Of a DNA stretch of 64,000 bases, positions 24,002-32,736 are shown one piece after another. The stretch is from contig JBGVJZ010000039.1 of NCBI GenBank assembly GCA_045129695.1, positions 1-64,000 on the forward strand, given 5' to 3'. Within the stretch, counting starts at the first letter, position 1. Each line of letters opens with the position of its first letter. The position numbers were made by a program, and so were the translations under genes. The notes below the pieces were generated by a model. That model saw only the letters and a program-made list of their open reading frames with translations. It made no database searches and was not told where the DNA came from. This DNA is from Eshraghiella sp045129695 (GTDB lineage Bacteria; Bacillota; Clostridia; Lachnospirales; Lachnospiraceae).

Positions 24002-24877
24002 TTATTTCTTGGTTTTCGCATCCTTTTCAATATCCCTGTGTTCTATCTTAAGTCCATAATCCTGATTTACTAGCTGTTCAAATAATTCATTTGCAAGGGT
24101 TACTGAACGATGCTTACCACCGGTACAGCCAATTCCTATTACCAGACGGTTCTTACCCTCAAGTATATAATTTGGAATAAGAAACTTAATCATGTCTGTC
24201 AATTTATCAAGAAATATATGGGACTGTTCAAATCCCATCACATAATCCTTAATCGGCTTGTCATTACCTGTAAGCGGACGCATTTCTTCAATGTAATACG
24301 GATTCGGTAAAAATCTTACATCAAAAATCAAATCCGCATCCTCAGGAATTCCGTATTTGAACCCAAAGGACAAAATTGTCACCATAAGGTTGCAGAAATG
24401 CTCATCCCTGATAAAAATTTTCTCAATTTCCTGCTTCAAATCCCTTGTAAGGAGATTTGTTGTATCTATAATATAATTCGCCCTTTTCTTAAGGAAAGCA
24501 ATTTCTTCTCTCTCCTTAATAATTCCCTCCATGACTCTGTGGTCACCTGCAAGCGGATGATTACGACGGGTTTCCTTATATCTTTTTACCAAAACCTCAT
24601 TTTCGGCTTCCAAAAACAAAATCTCATATTCATAATTCTGACTTTTCAGTGCATCAAGTACGGACTCAAACTCACCAAATCCGTCTCCGTTTCTGACATC
24701 AACACCCATTGCAATATTATGAACATTCTTATTACCGGAGCATGCCAGTTCCACAAACTTTGACACCAGCATTACAGGAAGATTGTCTATACAATAATAT
24801 CCTGCATCTTCAAATACCTTTAATGCAGTCTGCTTTCCTGCACCTGACATTCCTGTTACGACTACATTTCTCATCAT
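24002..24877 (-). CDS. rapZ: RapZ-family nucleotide-binding protein
   Basis: About 291 residues from the first of two adjacent ATGs (24877, 24874) after AAAGGGGAC. N-terminal P-loop ATPase domain, C-terminal domain with GIGCTGGKHRSVTLANEL, the RapZ hallmark. In Bacillus the equivalent YvcJ has GTPase/ATPase activity and affects competence; in E. coli RapZ controls GlmZ RNA. The Walker A reads GMSGAGKQT, with Gln where Ser is usual directly after Lys; the following Thr may substitute. It begins the rapZ-whiA-crh run. Confidence 0.94.
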   Translation of the reverse strand: MMRNVVVTGMSGAGKQTALKVFEDAGYYCIDNLPVMLVSKFVELACSGNKNVHNIAMGVDVRNGDGFGEFESVLDALKSQNYEYEILFLEAENEVLVKRYKETRRNHPLAGDHRVMEGIIKEREEIAFLKKRANYIIDTTNLLTRDLKQEIEKIFIRDEHFCNLMVTILSFGFKYGIPEDADLIFDVRFLPNPYYIEEMRPLTGNDKPIKDYVMGFEQSHIFLDKLTDMIKFLIPNYILEGKNRLVIGIGCTGGKHRSVTLANELFEQLVNQDYGLKIEHRDIEKDAKTKK

Positions 24878-24971
24878 AAGTCCCCTTTCCGGCACATGTC
24901 GGTTGTATTATATCGACAAAAAACTACATTGACCCGACATTTTCTATTATTACTACACATTTATCGTTCCG

Positions 24972-25880
24972 TCAAGCAAAATTTCCAATTATCCTTATTT
25001 CCGGTTCAAGTACAACACCGGTATTTTCCGAAACGGTGGATATTACATATTGAACAGTATCATAAACATCCTGTGCAGTAGCATTCCCCTTGTTAATTAT
25101 AAATCCTGCGTGTTTTTCGGATACACATGCACCACCCACGCCTTTTCCTTTTAAACCTGAATCCTCGATAAGCTTGCCTGCAAAGAGTCCCGCCGGTCTT
25201 TTAAATGTGCTTCCTGCATTCGGAAACTCCAATGGCTGCTTCTCTCTTCTCATTCCTGCAAGCTCCCGCATTCTTGCTTCAATGGCTGTTTTTTCTCCCT
25301 TATTAAGTCTTATATCTGCCTGCAGCACAACGTAATCCTTATTAAGAAAAATACTGGTTCTATAGCCCATTTCCAATTCTTCTATGGAAAAATCCCTTAT
25401 GTCGCCCTCAGGATTAATCGCTTTAACGCTTATAAGAACATCCTTAAGTTCTCCTCCATAGGCTCCTGCATTCATAACACAGCCACCGCCAAGCGTTCCC
25501 GGTATTCCTGCTGCAAATTCAAAGCCGGCAAGCTCCATTGATGCTGCATAAGCACCAATAACTGCCAGAAGTGCACCGGCTTCAGCAGTTATAATATTAT
25601 CCTTAATACTCAGATTGGACATATTTTTTCCGATTTTGATTATTATTCCTTTAAAGCCTTCATCAGATACCAGTAAATTACTCCCATTTCCGATAATAAA
25701 ATATGGTATGTTATTTCTGCGGCATTCTCTAACCAGCACAACTACCTGTTCTGCCGAATCAGGTGTAACCAGGCAGTCTGCAGGACCACCGACTCTGAAT
25801 GTCGTATGCTTATTTAGTTTCTCATTGATAAAGACATTGTCATTACCGACAATGTCTTTTGCTAATGCTATAAAATCCAT
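24972..25880 (-). CDS. murB: UDP-N-acetylenolpyruvoylglucosamine reductase
   Basis: FAD enzyme completing UDP-MurNAc synthesis for peptidoglycan. 302 residues. NKHTTFRVGGPADCLV, FIIGNGSNLLVSD, GFEFAAGIPGTLGG and the catalytic serine region FPNAGSTFKRPAG are seen; the absence of the extra type I loop makes it type II. AAAGGACC precedes the ATG, 13 nt after the glucokinase stop. murB next to rapZ and whiA is common in Clostridia. Confidence 0.96.
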   Translation of the reverse strand: MDFIALAKDIVGNDNVFINEKLNKHTTFRVGGPADCLVTPDSAEQVVVLVRECRRNNIPYFIIGNGSNLLVSDEGFKGIIIKIGKNMSNLSIKDNIITAEAGALLAVIGAYAASMELAGFEFAAGIPGTLGGGCVMNAGAYGGELKDVLISVKAINPEGDIRDFSIEELEMGYRTSIFLNKDYVVLQADIRLNKGEKTAIEARMRELAGMRREKQPLEFPNAGSTFKRPAGLFAGKLIEDSGLKGKGVGGACVSEKHAGFIINKGNATAQDVYDTVQYVISTVSENTGVVLEPEIRIIGNFA

Positions 25881-25892
25881 AAAAGGTCCTTT

Positions 25893-26828
25893 CTAAAGTA
25901 CTAATTTAGCTGAACCGTAAATTCCTGCACTGTTACCAAGGGTAGCAAGCTTAATAGGGGTCTTTCTGCACTGCGTAAAAGCTTTCTCAACATAGTGCTT
26001 CTGAATTGCATCAATAAGGAAATCTCCCGCTTTGGATACGCCGCCGCCGATAATAAATGCATCCGGGTCAACTACACAGGCAATATGTGCAAGTGCAATT
26101 CCGATATATTCTCCAAGCTTATCTACAGCCATAAGTGCAAGCGCATCACCCTTCTTAGCCTCATCAAATACATCCTTCGCGGTCAGCGTGTCATAATTAC
26201 GAAGAGTTGAGTCCACACTCTCATTTGCAAGAAGTTTCTTAGTCTCTTTAACAATTCCTGTTGCTGAAGCTACCTGTTCAAGACAGCCCTTCTTACCACA
26301 GTTGCAACACTCAGTCTCATCATAAACAACACCCATATGTCCGATTTCCCCACCGGCACCATGTGAACCGGCTATTATTTTGCCGTCAACTACAATTCCG
26401 CCGCCTACACCGGTTCCAAGAGTAACCATAACAAGGCTGTTAAAACCTTTTCCGCCACCCTGCCATAATTCACCGAGCGCGGCTACATTGGCATCATTAC
26501 CTGCCTTAACATTAAAACCGGTTTTATCTTTAAGCGATTCCTCTACCGGAACATCTCCCCATCCAAGGTTAACACAACCCTTAACTATTCCGTTCGGAGT
26601 AACCGGTCCCGGAACACCGATTCCGATTCCTACTACATCTTCTTCATCAATGGAATCACTTTCAATCTTATTCTTAATTGATGCGGCAATATCATCAAGA
26701 ATATGTGAACCGCCATCCTCTTTGCGTGTCGGAATCTCCCAATCCTGTAAAAGGGCTCCTTCCACTGTAAATAATCCCATTTTCACTGTTGTACCACCAA
26801 GATCAACACCAAAACATAACTTACCCAT
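25893..26828 (-). CDS. glcK: ROK-family glucokinase
   Basis: Phosphorylates glucose with ATP. 311 residues. ATP site VDLGGTTVKMGLF, substrate region GNDANVAALGE, second phosphate loop TLGTGVGGGI, and the ROK zinc motif: His in GEIGHMGVV with CNCGKKGCLEQ. It lacks the DNA-binding N-terminus of ROK repressors. Together with hprK and crh it links glucose entry to catabolite signalling. Note that a window with Crh but no HPr/EI suggests use of free glucose through kinase rather than PTS, but this is inference. Confidence 0.93.
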   Translation of the reverse strand: MGKLCFGVDLGGTTVKMGLFTVEGALLQDWEIPTRKEDGGSHILDDIAASIKNKIESDSIDEEDVVGIGIGVPGPVTPNGIVKGCVNLGWGDVPVEESLKDKTGFNVKAGNDANVAALGELWQGGGKGFNSLVMVTLGTGVGGGIVVDGKIIAGSHGAGGEIGHMGVVYDETECCNCGKKGCLEQVASATGIVKETKKLLANESVDSTLRNYDTLTAKDVFDEAKKGDALALMAVDKLGEYIGIALAHIACVVDPDAFIIGGGVSKAGDFLIDAIQKHYVEKAFTQCRKTPIKLATLGNSAGIYGSAKLVL

Positions 26829-26851
26829 TTATTTTTCCTCCTAATAATAAT

Positions 26852-27778
26852 TTATTTACGATTTATGCTGTTCTGTACTCTGTTATATAATTCTTTAGCT
26901 GCATTATATCCCATCTTCTTCTGTCTCCAGTTAACCGCAGCTGATTCAACAATTACGGCAAGATTTCTGCCCGGTCTTACAGGAAGATTGTGACAGACTA
27001 CTTTATTGCCGAGGATTTCCGTATATTCCTCTTCGAGTCCGAATCTGTCGTATTCTTTCTCCTTGTCCCAGTCCTCAAGATGAATAACCATATCAATTCC
27101 CTGGGTCTCTTTAACACTCTCAACACCAAAAAGTGTCTTCACATCAATAATACCTATGCCTCTGAGTTCAATAAAATGTCTTGTAATCTCAGGTGCAGTA
27201 CCGATAAGTGTCTCATCACTTACCTTACGAATTTCCACAACATCATCCGTAACCAGTCTGTGTCCTCTCTTAATCAGCTCGAGTGCCGCCTCACTTTTAC
27301 CGATTCCGCTTTCACCGGTAATAAGAACACCTTCTCCATAAACATCCACCAAAACACCATGAATTGATATACATGGTGCCAGCATTACCTTCATCCAACG
27401 GATTATCTCAGCCTCAAATGAAGAAGTCTGCTTGCCCGTCTGTAACAACGGAATTCTGTACTTTCTTGCAAGCTCAATCATCTCCTCATCAGCCTCCTGC
27501 CCTCTGCAGTAAACGATACACGGAACATTACATGAAAGCAGCTGCTCATATCTCTCAATTCTGGTCTCATGTGAAAGAGTAGCCATATATGCAGCTTCAA
27601 CACGTCCGATTACCTGTACACGCTCACTGTCAAAATGGTCAAAAAAACCTGCGAGCTGGAGAGCCGGTCTGTTAATGTCCGGAACTGTAACAATCTTCTC
27701 CGCTGTATCAATATCCGGTGTCATAACCTTGAGCTCCATTTTCTCAATAATTTTGTCAACTTTTAATTCTTCTGCCAT
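26852..27778 (-). CDS. hprK: HPr kinase/phosphorylase
   Basis: Phosphorylates the regulatory serine of HPr/Crh and reverses the reaction. 308 residues. N-terminal MurF-like domain (about 1-130), then the kinase core with Walker A GESGIGKSE (about 155), the H-R-L-V-T-D-D-V loop, and the family signature ELRGIGIIDV (about 205). Its ATG directly follows the stop of uvrC (TAAATG). A probable target, Crh, is encoded in the same cluster. Confidence 0.96.
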   Translation of the reverse strand: MAEELKVDKIIEKMELKVMTPDIDTAEKIVTVPDINRPALQLAGFFDHFDSERVQVIGRVEAAYMATLSHETRIERYEQLLSCNVPCIVYCRGQEADEEMIELARKYRIPLLQTGKQTSSFEAEIIRWMKVMLAPCISIHGVLVDVYGEGVLITGESGIGKSEAALELIKRGHRLVTDDVVEIRKVSDETLIGTAPEITRHFIELRGIGIIDVKTLFGVESVKETQGIDMVIHLEDWDKEKEYDRFGLEEEYTEILGNKVVCHNLPVRPGRNLAVIVESAAVNWRQKKMGYNAAKELYNRVQNSINRK

Positions 27779-29647
27779 TTAAGTATCCCCCTTAGGATTA
27801 TTTTGCGTTTTATGGAAAAAATCATACACGCTCTGCGCTGACCTGGCATTCATGGATGGTGCCATTAAAAGCTCATCAACGGATGCGTTTCTGATTTCTT
27901 CAATATCTTTGAAATACTTCATCAGACCTTTTCTTCTGGTTGGTCCAATTCCCTCTATATCATCCAGCACTGAATGTATCTGTGCTTTACTTCTTAAATC
28001 TCTGTGAAAGCTGATTGCAAAGCGGTGCGCCTCATCCTGAATTCTTGTGATAAGCTTAAACGCCTCGCTATGCGTATCAATCGGAATCTCTCTGTCATTA
28101 TACCACAAAGCTCTTGTTCTGTGGTTATCATCTTTCACCATTCCGCAAACAGGAATATTAATCCTAAGCTCATTCAATACTTCGACTGCCACACCTACCT
28201 GACCTTTGCCTCCATCCATCATAATGAGATCCGGTAACGCATCAAAGCTGTTATCCCCCGGTTTCTCCTTGGAATGGGTAAATCTTCTGGTAAGTACTTC
28301 CCTCATGGAAGCATAATCATCCGGCCCAATAACTGATTTAATTCTGAATTTGCGGTAGTCATTACGTCTTGGAGTACCATCGTTAAATACAACCATTGAA
28401 CCAACTGATAAAACACCGCTTATATTGGATATATCAAAAGCCTCCATTCTGTGTATTCCCTGCATACCAATCGCCTGCTCTATCTGTGCAACCGCTCCGG
28501 TGGTTCTTGCTTCCTCACGCTTTATTTTGTCCTTATCCTGTGTAAGCACCATAAGAGCATTCTTCTCTGCCAGCTCTACAAGCTTTTCTTTCTCGCCGCG
28601 TTTTGGAATTACAAATTTAACTGAATGTCCGGTTTTATCAGATAACCATCGGGCAATCAGCTCCTCATCACGTATGGATTCCTGAAGCATTATCACAGAT
28701 GGTATATATGGTGTTCCTGCATAGAACTGCTTGATAAAATCATTCACCACATCACTTCTCGCTTCATCACCTGCGAGCTCCATATGGTAATGTTCTCTTC
28801 CGATAAGTTTGCCCTGTCTTATAAAAAAAACCTGCACAACACAATCAGTCGCATCCATTGCCGCTGCAACAATATCCTTGTCCTGCATATCACTGTTGGT
28901 TATCTTCTGCTTCTGTGAAATATATTTCACACTCTCGAGCATATCCCGGTATGTTGCGGCCTGCTCAAAATCCAGCCTCTCCGAAGCCTCCATCATCAGT
29001 GCTGTAAGCTTCCCGGTTATTCCGGTGTATTTGCCCTCAAGGAATTCTATAGCCTTATTAATCAGTATAGCATATTCTTCTTTGGAAATATATCCCTGAC
29101 ATGGTGCGGTGCACTGACCAATATGATAATTAAGACATGGCCGGTCCTTAGCTATATCCTTGGGAAGGTTTCTTCTGCACGTTCTTAGTCCGTAGGTTTT
29201 ATTCAACAGCTCTATTGTATCATTAACAGCCTTCCCGCTGGTAAAAGGTCCAAAATAACGGCATTTATCCTTCTTAAGTTCTCTGCTTGAGAGAATCCTC
29301 GGAAAATCCTCATTGGTCGTTATTTTTATAAAAGGATAGGTCTTGTCATCTTTAAGCATTGTGTTATAACGGGGTTTATGCAGCTTAATCAGATTGCACT
29401 CCAAAACAAGAGCCTCCAGCTCCGAGTCAGTTATTATGTATTCAAACCGATTAACATTTGATACCATCTGTTTAATTTTTGAGCTGTGGTTTCTTGAAGA
29501 CTGAAAATACTGCTTCACACGGTTTTTCAAGCTTATTGCTTTGCCAACATATATTATATCATCTGTTGCATCATGCATAATATACACTCCCGGCCTGGCA
29601 GGCAGCTTTTTCAATTCCTCTTCTATGTCAAAAAAACCTTCGTACAC
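27779..29647 (-). CDS. uvrC: Excinuclease ABC subunit C
   Basis: Makes both incisions in nucleotide excision repair with UvrAB. 622 residues, start GTG 29647 after GAGAGG. GIY-YIG nuclease at the N-terminus (GVYIMHD, IIYVGKAISLKNRV), UvrB-binding UVR region (about 205-240), C-terminal RNase H-like endonuclease (AFDISNISG, PDLIMMDGGKGQV, FRDLR-type HRDLRSKAQIHS) and helix-hairpin-helix (IEGIGPTRRKGLMKYF). Complete. Confidence 0.96.
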   Translation of the reverse strand: MYEGFFDIEEELKKLPARPGVYIMHDATDDIIYVGKAISLKNRVKQYFQSSRNHSSKIKQMVSNVNRFEYIITDSELEALVLECNLIKLHKPRYNTMLKDDKTYPFIKITTNEDFPRILSSRELKKDKCRYFGPFTSGKAVNDTIELLNKTYGLRTCRRNLPKDIAKDRPCLNYHIGQCTAPCQGYISKEEYAILINKAIEFLEGKYTGITGKLTALMMEASERLDFEQAATYRDMLESVKYISQKQKITNSDMQDKDIVAAAMDATDCVVQVFFIRQGKLIGREHYHMELAGDEARSDVVNDFIKQFYAGTPYIPSVIMLQESIRDEELIARWLSDKTGHSVKFVIPKRGEKEKLVELAEKNALMVLTQDKDKIKREEARTTGAVAQIEQAIGMQGIHRMEAFDISNISGVLSVGSMVVFNDGTPRRNDYRKFRIKSVIGPDDYASMREVLTRRFTHSKEKPGDNSFDALPDLIMMDGGKGQVGVAVEVLNELRINIPVCGMVKDDNHRTRALWYNDREIPIDTHSEAFKLITRIQDEAHRFAISFHRDLRSKAQIHSVLDDIEGIGPTRRKGLMKYFKDIEEIRNASVDELLMAPSMNARSAQSVYDFFHKTQNNPKGDT

Positions 29648-29673
29648 AACGAACCTCTCAATATTTATATAAC

Positions 29674-30606
29674 TTATTTAATAAAAGCAGCTTTTTTAGC
29701 ATACTCATTCATTAATTCTATATCTTTATCAGATATTCTGCAATATTTCTTAACAAATTCCCGTTCTTTTACAATGTTCGTGTTGCTGACAGTTCTGTTA
29801 TCAGTGTTAAGAGTTGCATGAACACCCCTCTGTAAAAGATCCTTAAGCGGATACTCCTCCATGTCCCCAAATACTCTTGTCTGCATATTGCTTATCGGGC
29901 ACACCTCTATCGATATCTCATGTCGTGCAAGGTAATCCACCAGAATATCATCCTCAATACACCTTATTCCGTGTCCGATTCTTGCTGCACCAAATTCCAA
30001 TGCCTTCCATATACTCTCAGGTCCTGCTGCCTCACCTGCATGTATTGTAAAAGGAATATTATATTTGCGTGCAAGTATAAATTCCTCTTCAAACATATCC
30101 GTTGCAAATAAAGCCTCCGCCCCTGCAAGGTCTAATGCACACACATACTGCCCCAGATATTTTCCTGCCGCCTCGACAGTCCTTAAATTATCCCGGTGAA
30201 AATCGCCTCTCATACAGCACAGAATTATTCCGAGCTTCAATCCGGAATATGCATCCATCGCCTGTTTAACACCCTCAACTGCAGCTTCAACTACTTCATC
30301 AATACTAAGTCCTTCTTTTGTCGAAAGAAGCGGTGCAAATCTGATTTCCGCATATGTAACGCCTTCCCTGAATAAATCCTCTCCTAATTCAAAGAAGGCT
30401 CTTATTATATTATTCTGATTCTGTAACACCTTGAGAGGATAATCAAAAGCTTTCAGGTAATCATTCAGATTCCTGCAATCATCACTGACTGTCAGAATCT
30501 GTCTGAGCTTATCCGGCTCTATATCAGCCATTCCGCCATTCTGTAACAATTCTAAAACCGTATCATATCTGAGCGACCCATCCAAATGCAAATGCAAATC
30601 AATCAT
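29674..30606 (-). CDS. add: Adenosine deaminase
   Basis: Zinc hydrolase turning adenosine into inosine for purine salvage. 310 residues, on the short side. Metal ligands in IDLHLHLDGSL, catalytic IHAGEA (about 190), GHGIR with metal His, and ATLNTDNRTVSNT near the end. The ATG overlaps the end of ftsH by 8 nt, so the two are coupled. Confidence 0.93.
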   Translation of the reverse strand: MIDLHLHLDGSLRYDTVLELLQNGGMADIEPDKLRQILTVSDDCRNLNDYLKAFDYPLKVLQNQNNIIRAFFELGEDLFREGVTYAEIRFAPLLSTKEGLSIDEVVEAAVEGVKQAMDAYSGLKLGIILCCMRGDFHRDNLRTVEAAGKYLGQYVCALDLAGAEALFATDMFEEEFILARKYNIPFTIHAGEAAGPESIWKALEFGAARIGHGIRCIEDDILVDYLARHEISIEVCPISNMQTRVFGDMEEYPLKDLLQRGVHATLNTDNRTVSNTNIVKEREFVKKYCRISDKDIELMNEYAKKAAFIK

Positions 30607-32512
30607 TTATATTAATTTCCTCCATAAAGCCGCAGGTACCCTTAACTTCGTTAACAATCTCCATGAATTCCTTACCTGTAATTGTCTCTTTCTCAATCAG
30701 ATACTCCGCAACTCTGTCAAGACACATAAGATTCTCGCTCAAAAGCTCTTTCGCCTTAGCATAGTATTCCTTAAGCATCTTATTAACTTCTTCGTCAAGT
30801 ATTGCCGCAGTCTTATCAGAACAATTAAGAACCGAACGTCCCTCCAGATACTGGCTCTCCACACTTTCAAGTCCCATAAGTCCAAATGTCTCAGACATTC
30901 CGTACTGGGAAACCATGGTTCTTGCCATTTTTGTAGCTCTCTCTATATCATTGGAAGCACCTGTGGTAACTGTATTGAAAACAATTTCTTCAGCCGCTCT
31001 TCCTCCGAGAAGCGTAACAATCTTAGTAATCAATTCATCCTTGGTAAGAAGATATTTCTCCTCTTCAGGAACCTGCATGGTATATCCAAGTGAGCCCATT
31101 GTTCTGGGCACGATTGTAATCTTCTGAACAGGCTCAGCATCCTTCATAAGACAGGTAATAAGTGCGTGACCAACCTCATGGTAAGCAACCATACGCTTCT
31201 CTTCCGTTCCGAGAATTCTGTCCTTCTTCTCTTTACCGGCAATAACCACCTCAACGGATTCAAACAAATCCGCCTGTGTAACTGCTTTCCTTCCGCTCTT
31301 AACTGCATTGATTGCCGCCTCATTAATAATGTTGGCAATATCCGAACCAACCGCACCCGCTGTAGCAAGAGCAATTGCATCCAAATCAACCGTATCATCC
31401 ATTAATACATCCTTGGAATGAACCTTCAGTGTCTCAAGTCTTCCCTTCAAATCCGGCTTGTCAACAATAATTCTTCTGTCAAATCTTCCCGGACGAAGCA
31501 ACGCCTTATCCAATACCTCCGGTCTGTTGGTTGCAGCCATAATCAGCACACCCTTTGATGAATCAAACCCATCCATTTCCGCAAGCAGCTGGTTAAGTGT
31601 CTGCTCCCTCTCGTCATTACCGCCACCGTATTTGGAATCACGACTCTTACCTATTGCATCAATCTCATCAATAAAAATTATGCATGGTGCTGACTGCTGT
31701 GCCTGTTTGAACAAATCCCTTACTCTTGAGGCACCCACACCTACAAACATCTCAACAAAATCGGAACCTGACAATGAGAAGAACGGAACTCCCGCCTCAC
31801 CTGCAACAGCCTTGGCAAGCAAGGTCTTACCTGTTCCCGGAGGTCCTACAAGTAAAGCACCCTTTGGAAGCTTCGCACCGATTGCTGTATATTTATCAGG
31901 ATTATGAAGAAAATCAACTATTTCCTTAACAGATTCCTTTGCCTCATCCTGTCCTGCCACATCCTTAAACGCAACCCCTGTTTTCTGCTCCATATATACC
32001 TTGGCATTGCTCTTACCGACACCCATAATTCCGCCGCTTCCGGACATCTTACGGAACAGGAAGCCAAGGAGAAGGTATATCAGTAAAAACGGAACAACAT
32101 ATATCAGTATAAAATCCAGAATCGAAGCACCCGTATCCTCGACAGTCACCTTAAGTTCAATATTATCCATTCCCTTAAGCTTCTCAAATGTAGCCTCATC
32201 ATACATATAACCGGTGTAATAGGTTAAGCCTATACCCTTATCCTCTTTCTCCACCGGAGTAATGATAATCTTGCCTGAGGTATATTCAACTGCCTTAATC
32301 TCATTATTGTCAATCATCTCAAGGAATTTGGAATAGCTGATTTCCGTTGATGTATATTTTGTAAAACAGCTTTTAAAAATTGAGTAGCCCAAAACAGTAA
32401 TGATTGCAGCAATAATAAACAGTAATATTAACGAACTCAGTTTAAAACCCTTTTTCCCTTTATTATCCTTATCATCATGATTATCTGATCTCTTATATTG
32501 GTTATTATCCAT
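30599..32512 (-). CDS. ftsH: ATP-dependent zinc metalloprotease FtsH
   Basis: Membrane-bound AAA+ protease. 637 residues from ATG 32512 (GGAGG 10 nt upstream). Two membrane helices (about 25-45 and 110-135) flank the periplasmic-type domain. Then come Walker A GPPGTGKTLLAKAV, Walker B IIFIDEIDA, second region of homology RPGRFDRR, and the zinc site HEVGH in VAYHEVGHALI. It is the first gene of the add-uvrC-hprK-glcK-murB-rapZ-whiA-crh run and has a clear promoter. Confidence 0.97.
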   Translation of the reverse strand: MDNNQYKRSDNHDDKDNKGKKGFKLSSLILLFIIAAIITVLGYSIFKSCFTKYTSTEISYSKFLEMIDNNEIKAVEYTSGKIIITPVEKEDKGIGLTYYTGYMYDEATFEKLKGMDNIELKVTVEDTGASILDFILIYVVPFLLIYLLLGFLFRKMSGSGGIMGVGKSNAKVYMEQKTGVAFKDVAGQDEAKESVKEIVDFLHNPDKYTAIGAKLPKGALLVGPPGTGKTLLAKAVAGEAGVPFFSLSGSDFVEMFVGVGASRVRDLFKQAQQSAPCIIFIDEIDAIGKSRDSKYGGGNDEREQTLNQLLAEMDGFDSSKGVLIMAATNRPEVLDKALLRPGRFDRRIIVDKPDLKGRLETLKVHSKDVLMDDTVDLDAIALATAGAVGSDIANIINEAAINAVKSGRKAVTQADLFESVEVVIAGKEKKDRILGTEEKRMVAYHEVGHALITCLMKDAEPVQKITIVPRTMGSLGYTMQVPEEEKYLLTKDELITKIVTLLGGRAAEEIVFNTVTTGASNDIERATKMARTMVSQYGMSETFGLMGLESVESQYLEGRSVLNCSDKTAAILDEEVNKMLKEYYAKAKELLSENLMCLDRVAEYLIEKETITGKEFMEIVNEVKGTCGFMEEININD

Positions 32513-32552
32513 TGTGAAAAATCCTCCACCCATTCAATACAATAATACTGTA

Positions 32553-32581
32553 ATTATAGTTTTTTCTTTAATATAAATCAA
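32553..32581 (-). promoter_or_regulatory. Sigma-A promoter for ftsH cluster
   Basis: On the - strand: TTGATT (32581-32576), a 17-bp spacer, TATAAT (32558-32553), about 40 nt before the ATG. Confidence 0.7.
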
Positions 32582-32638
32582 CCGATATAATTCTAAATTT
32601 TTACATTTAAAAATTAAAAAAATATTAATTTTTCTCTT

Positions 32639-32667
32639 TTGAAAGTAATTATTCCCCCACATAGGAT
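32639..32667 (+). promoter_or_regulatory. Candidate promoter for flippase gene
   Basis: TTGAAA (32639-32644), 17-bp spacer, TAGGAT (32662-32667). It is back-to-back with the ftsH promoter. The -10 is weak. Confidence 0.45.
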
Positions 32668-32736
32668 AAAATATCATTGAAAAAATTTTTTTATAAGTTT
32701 AATATATTCATATACTTACATGTAAAGAGGAAAGTT

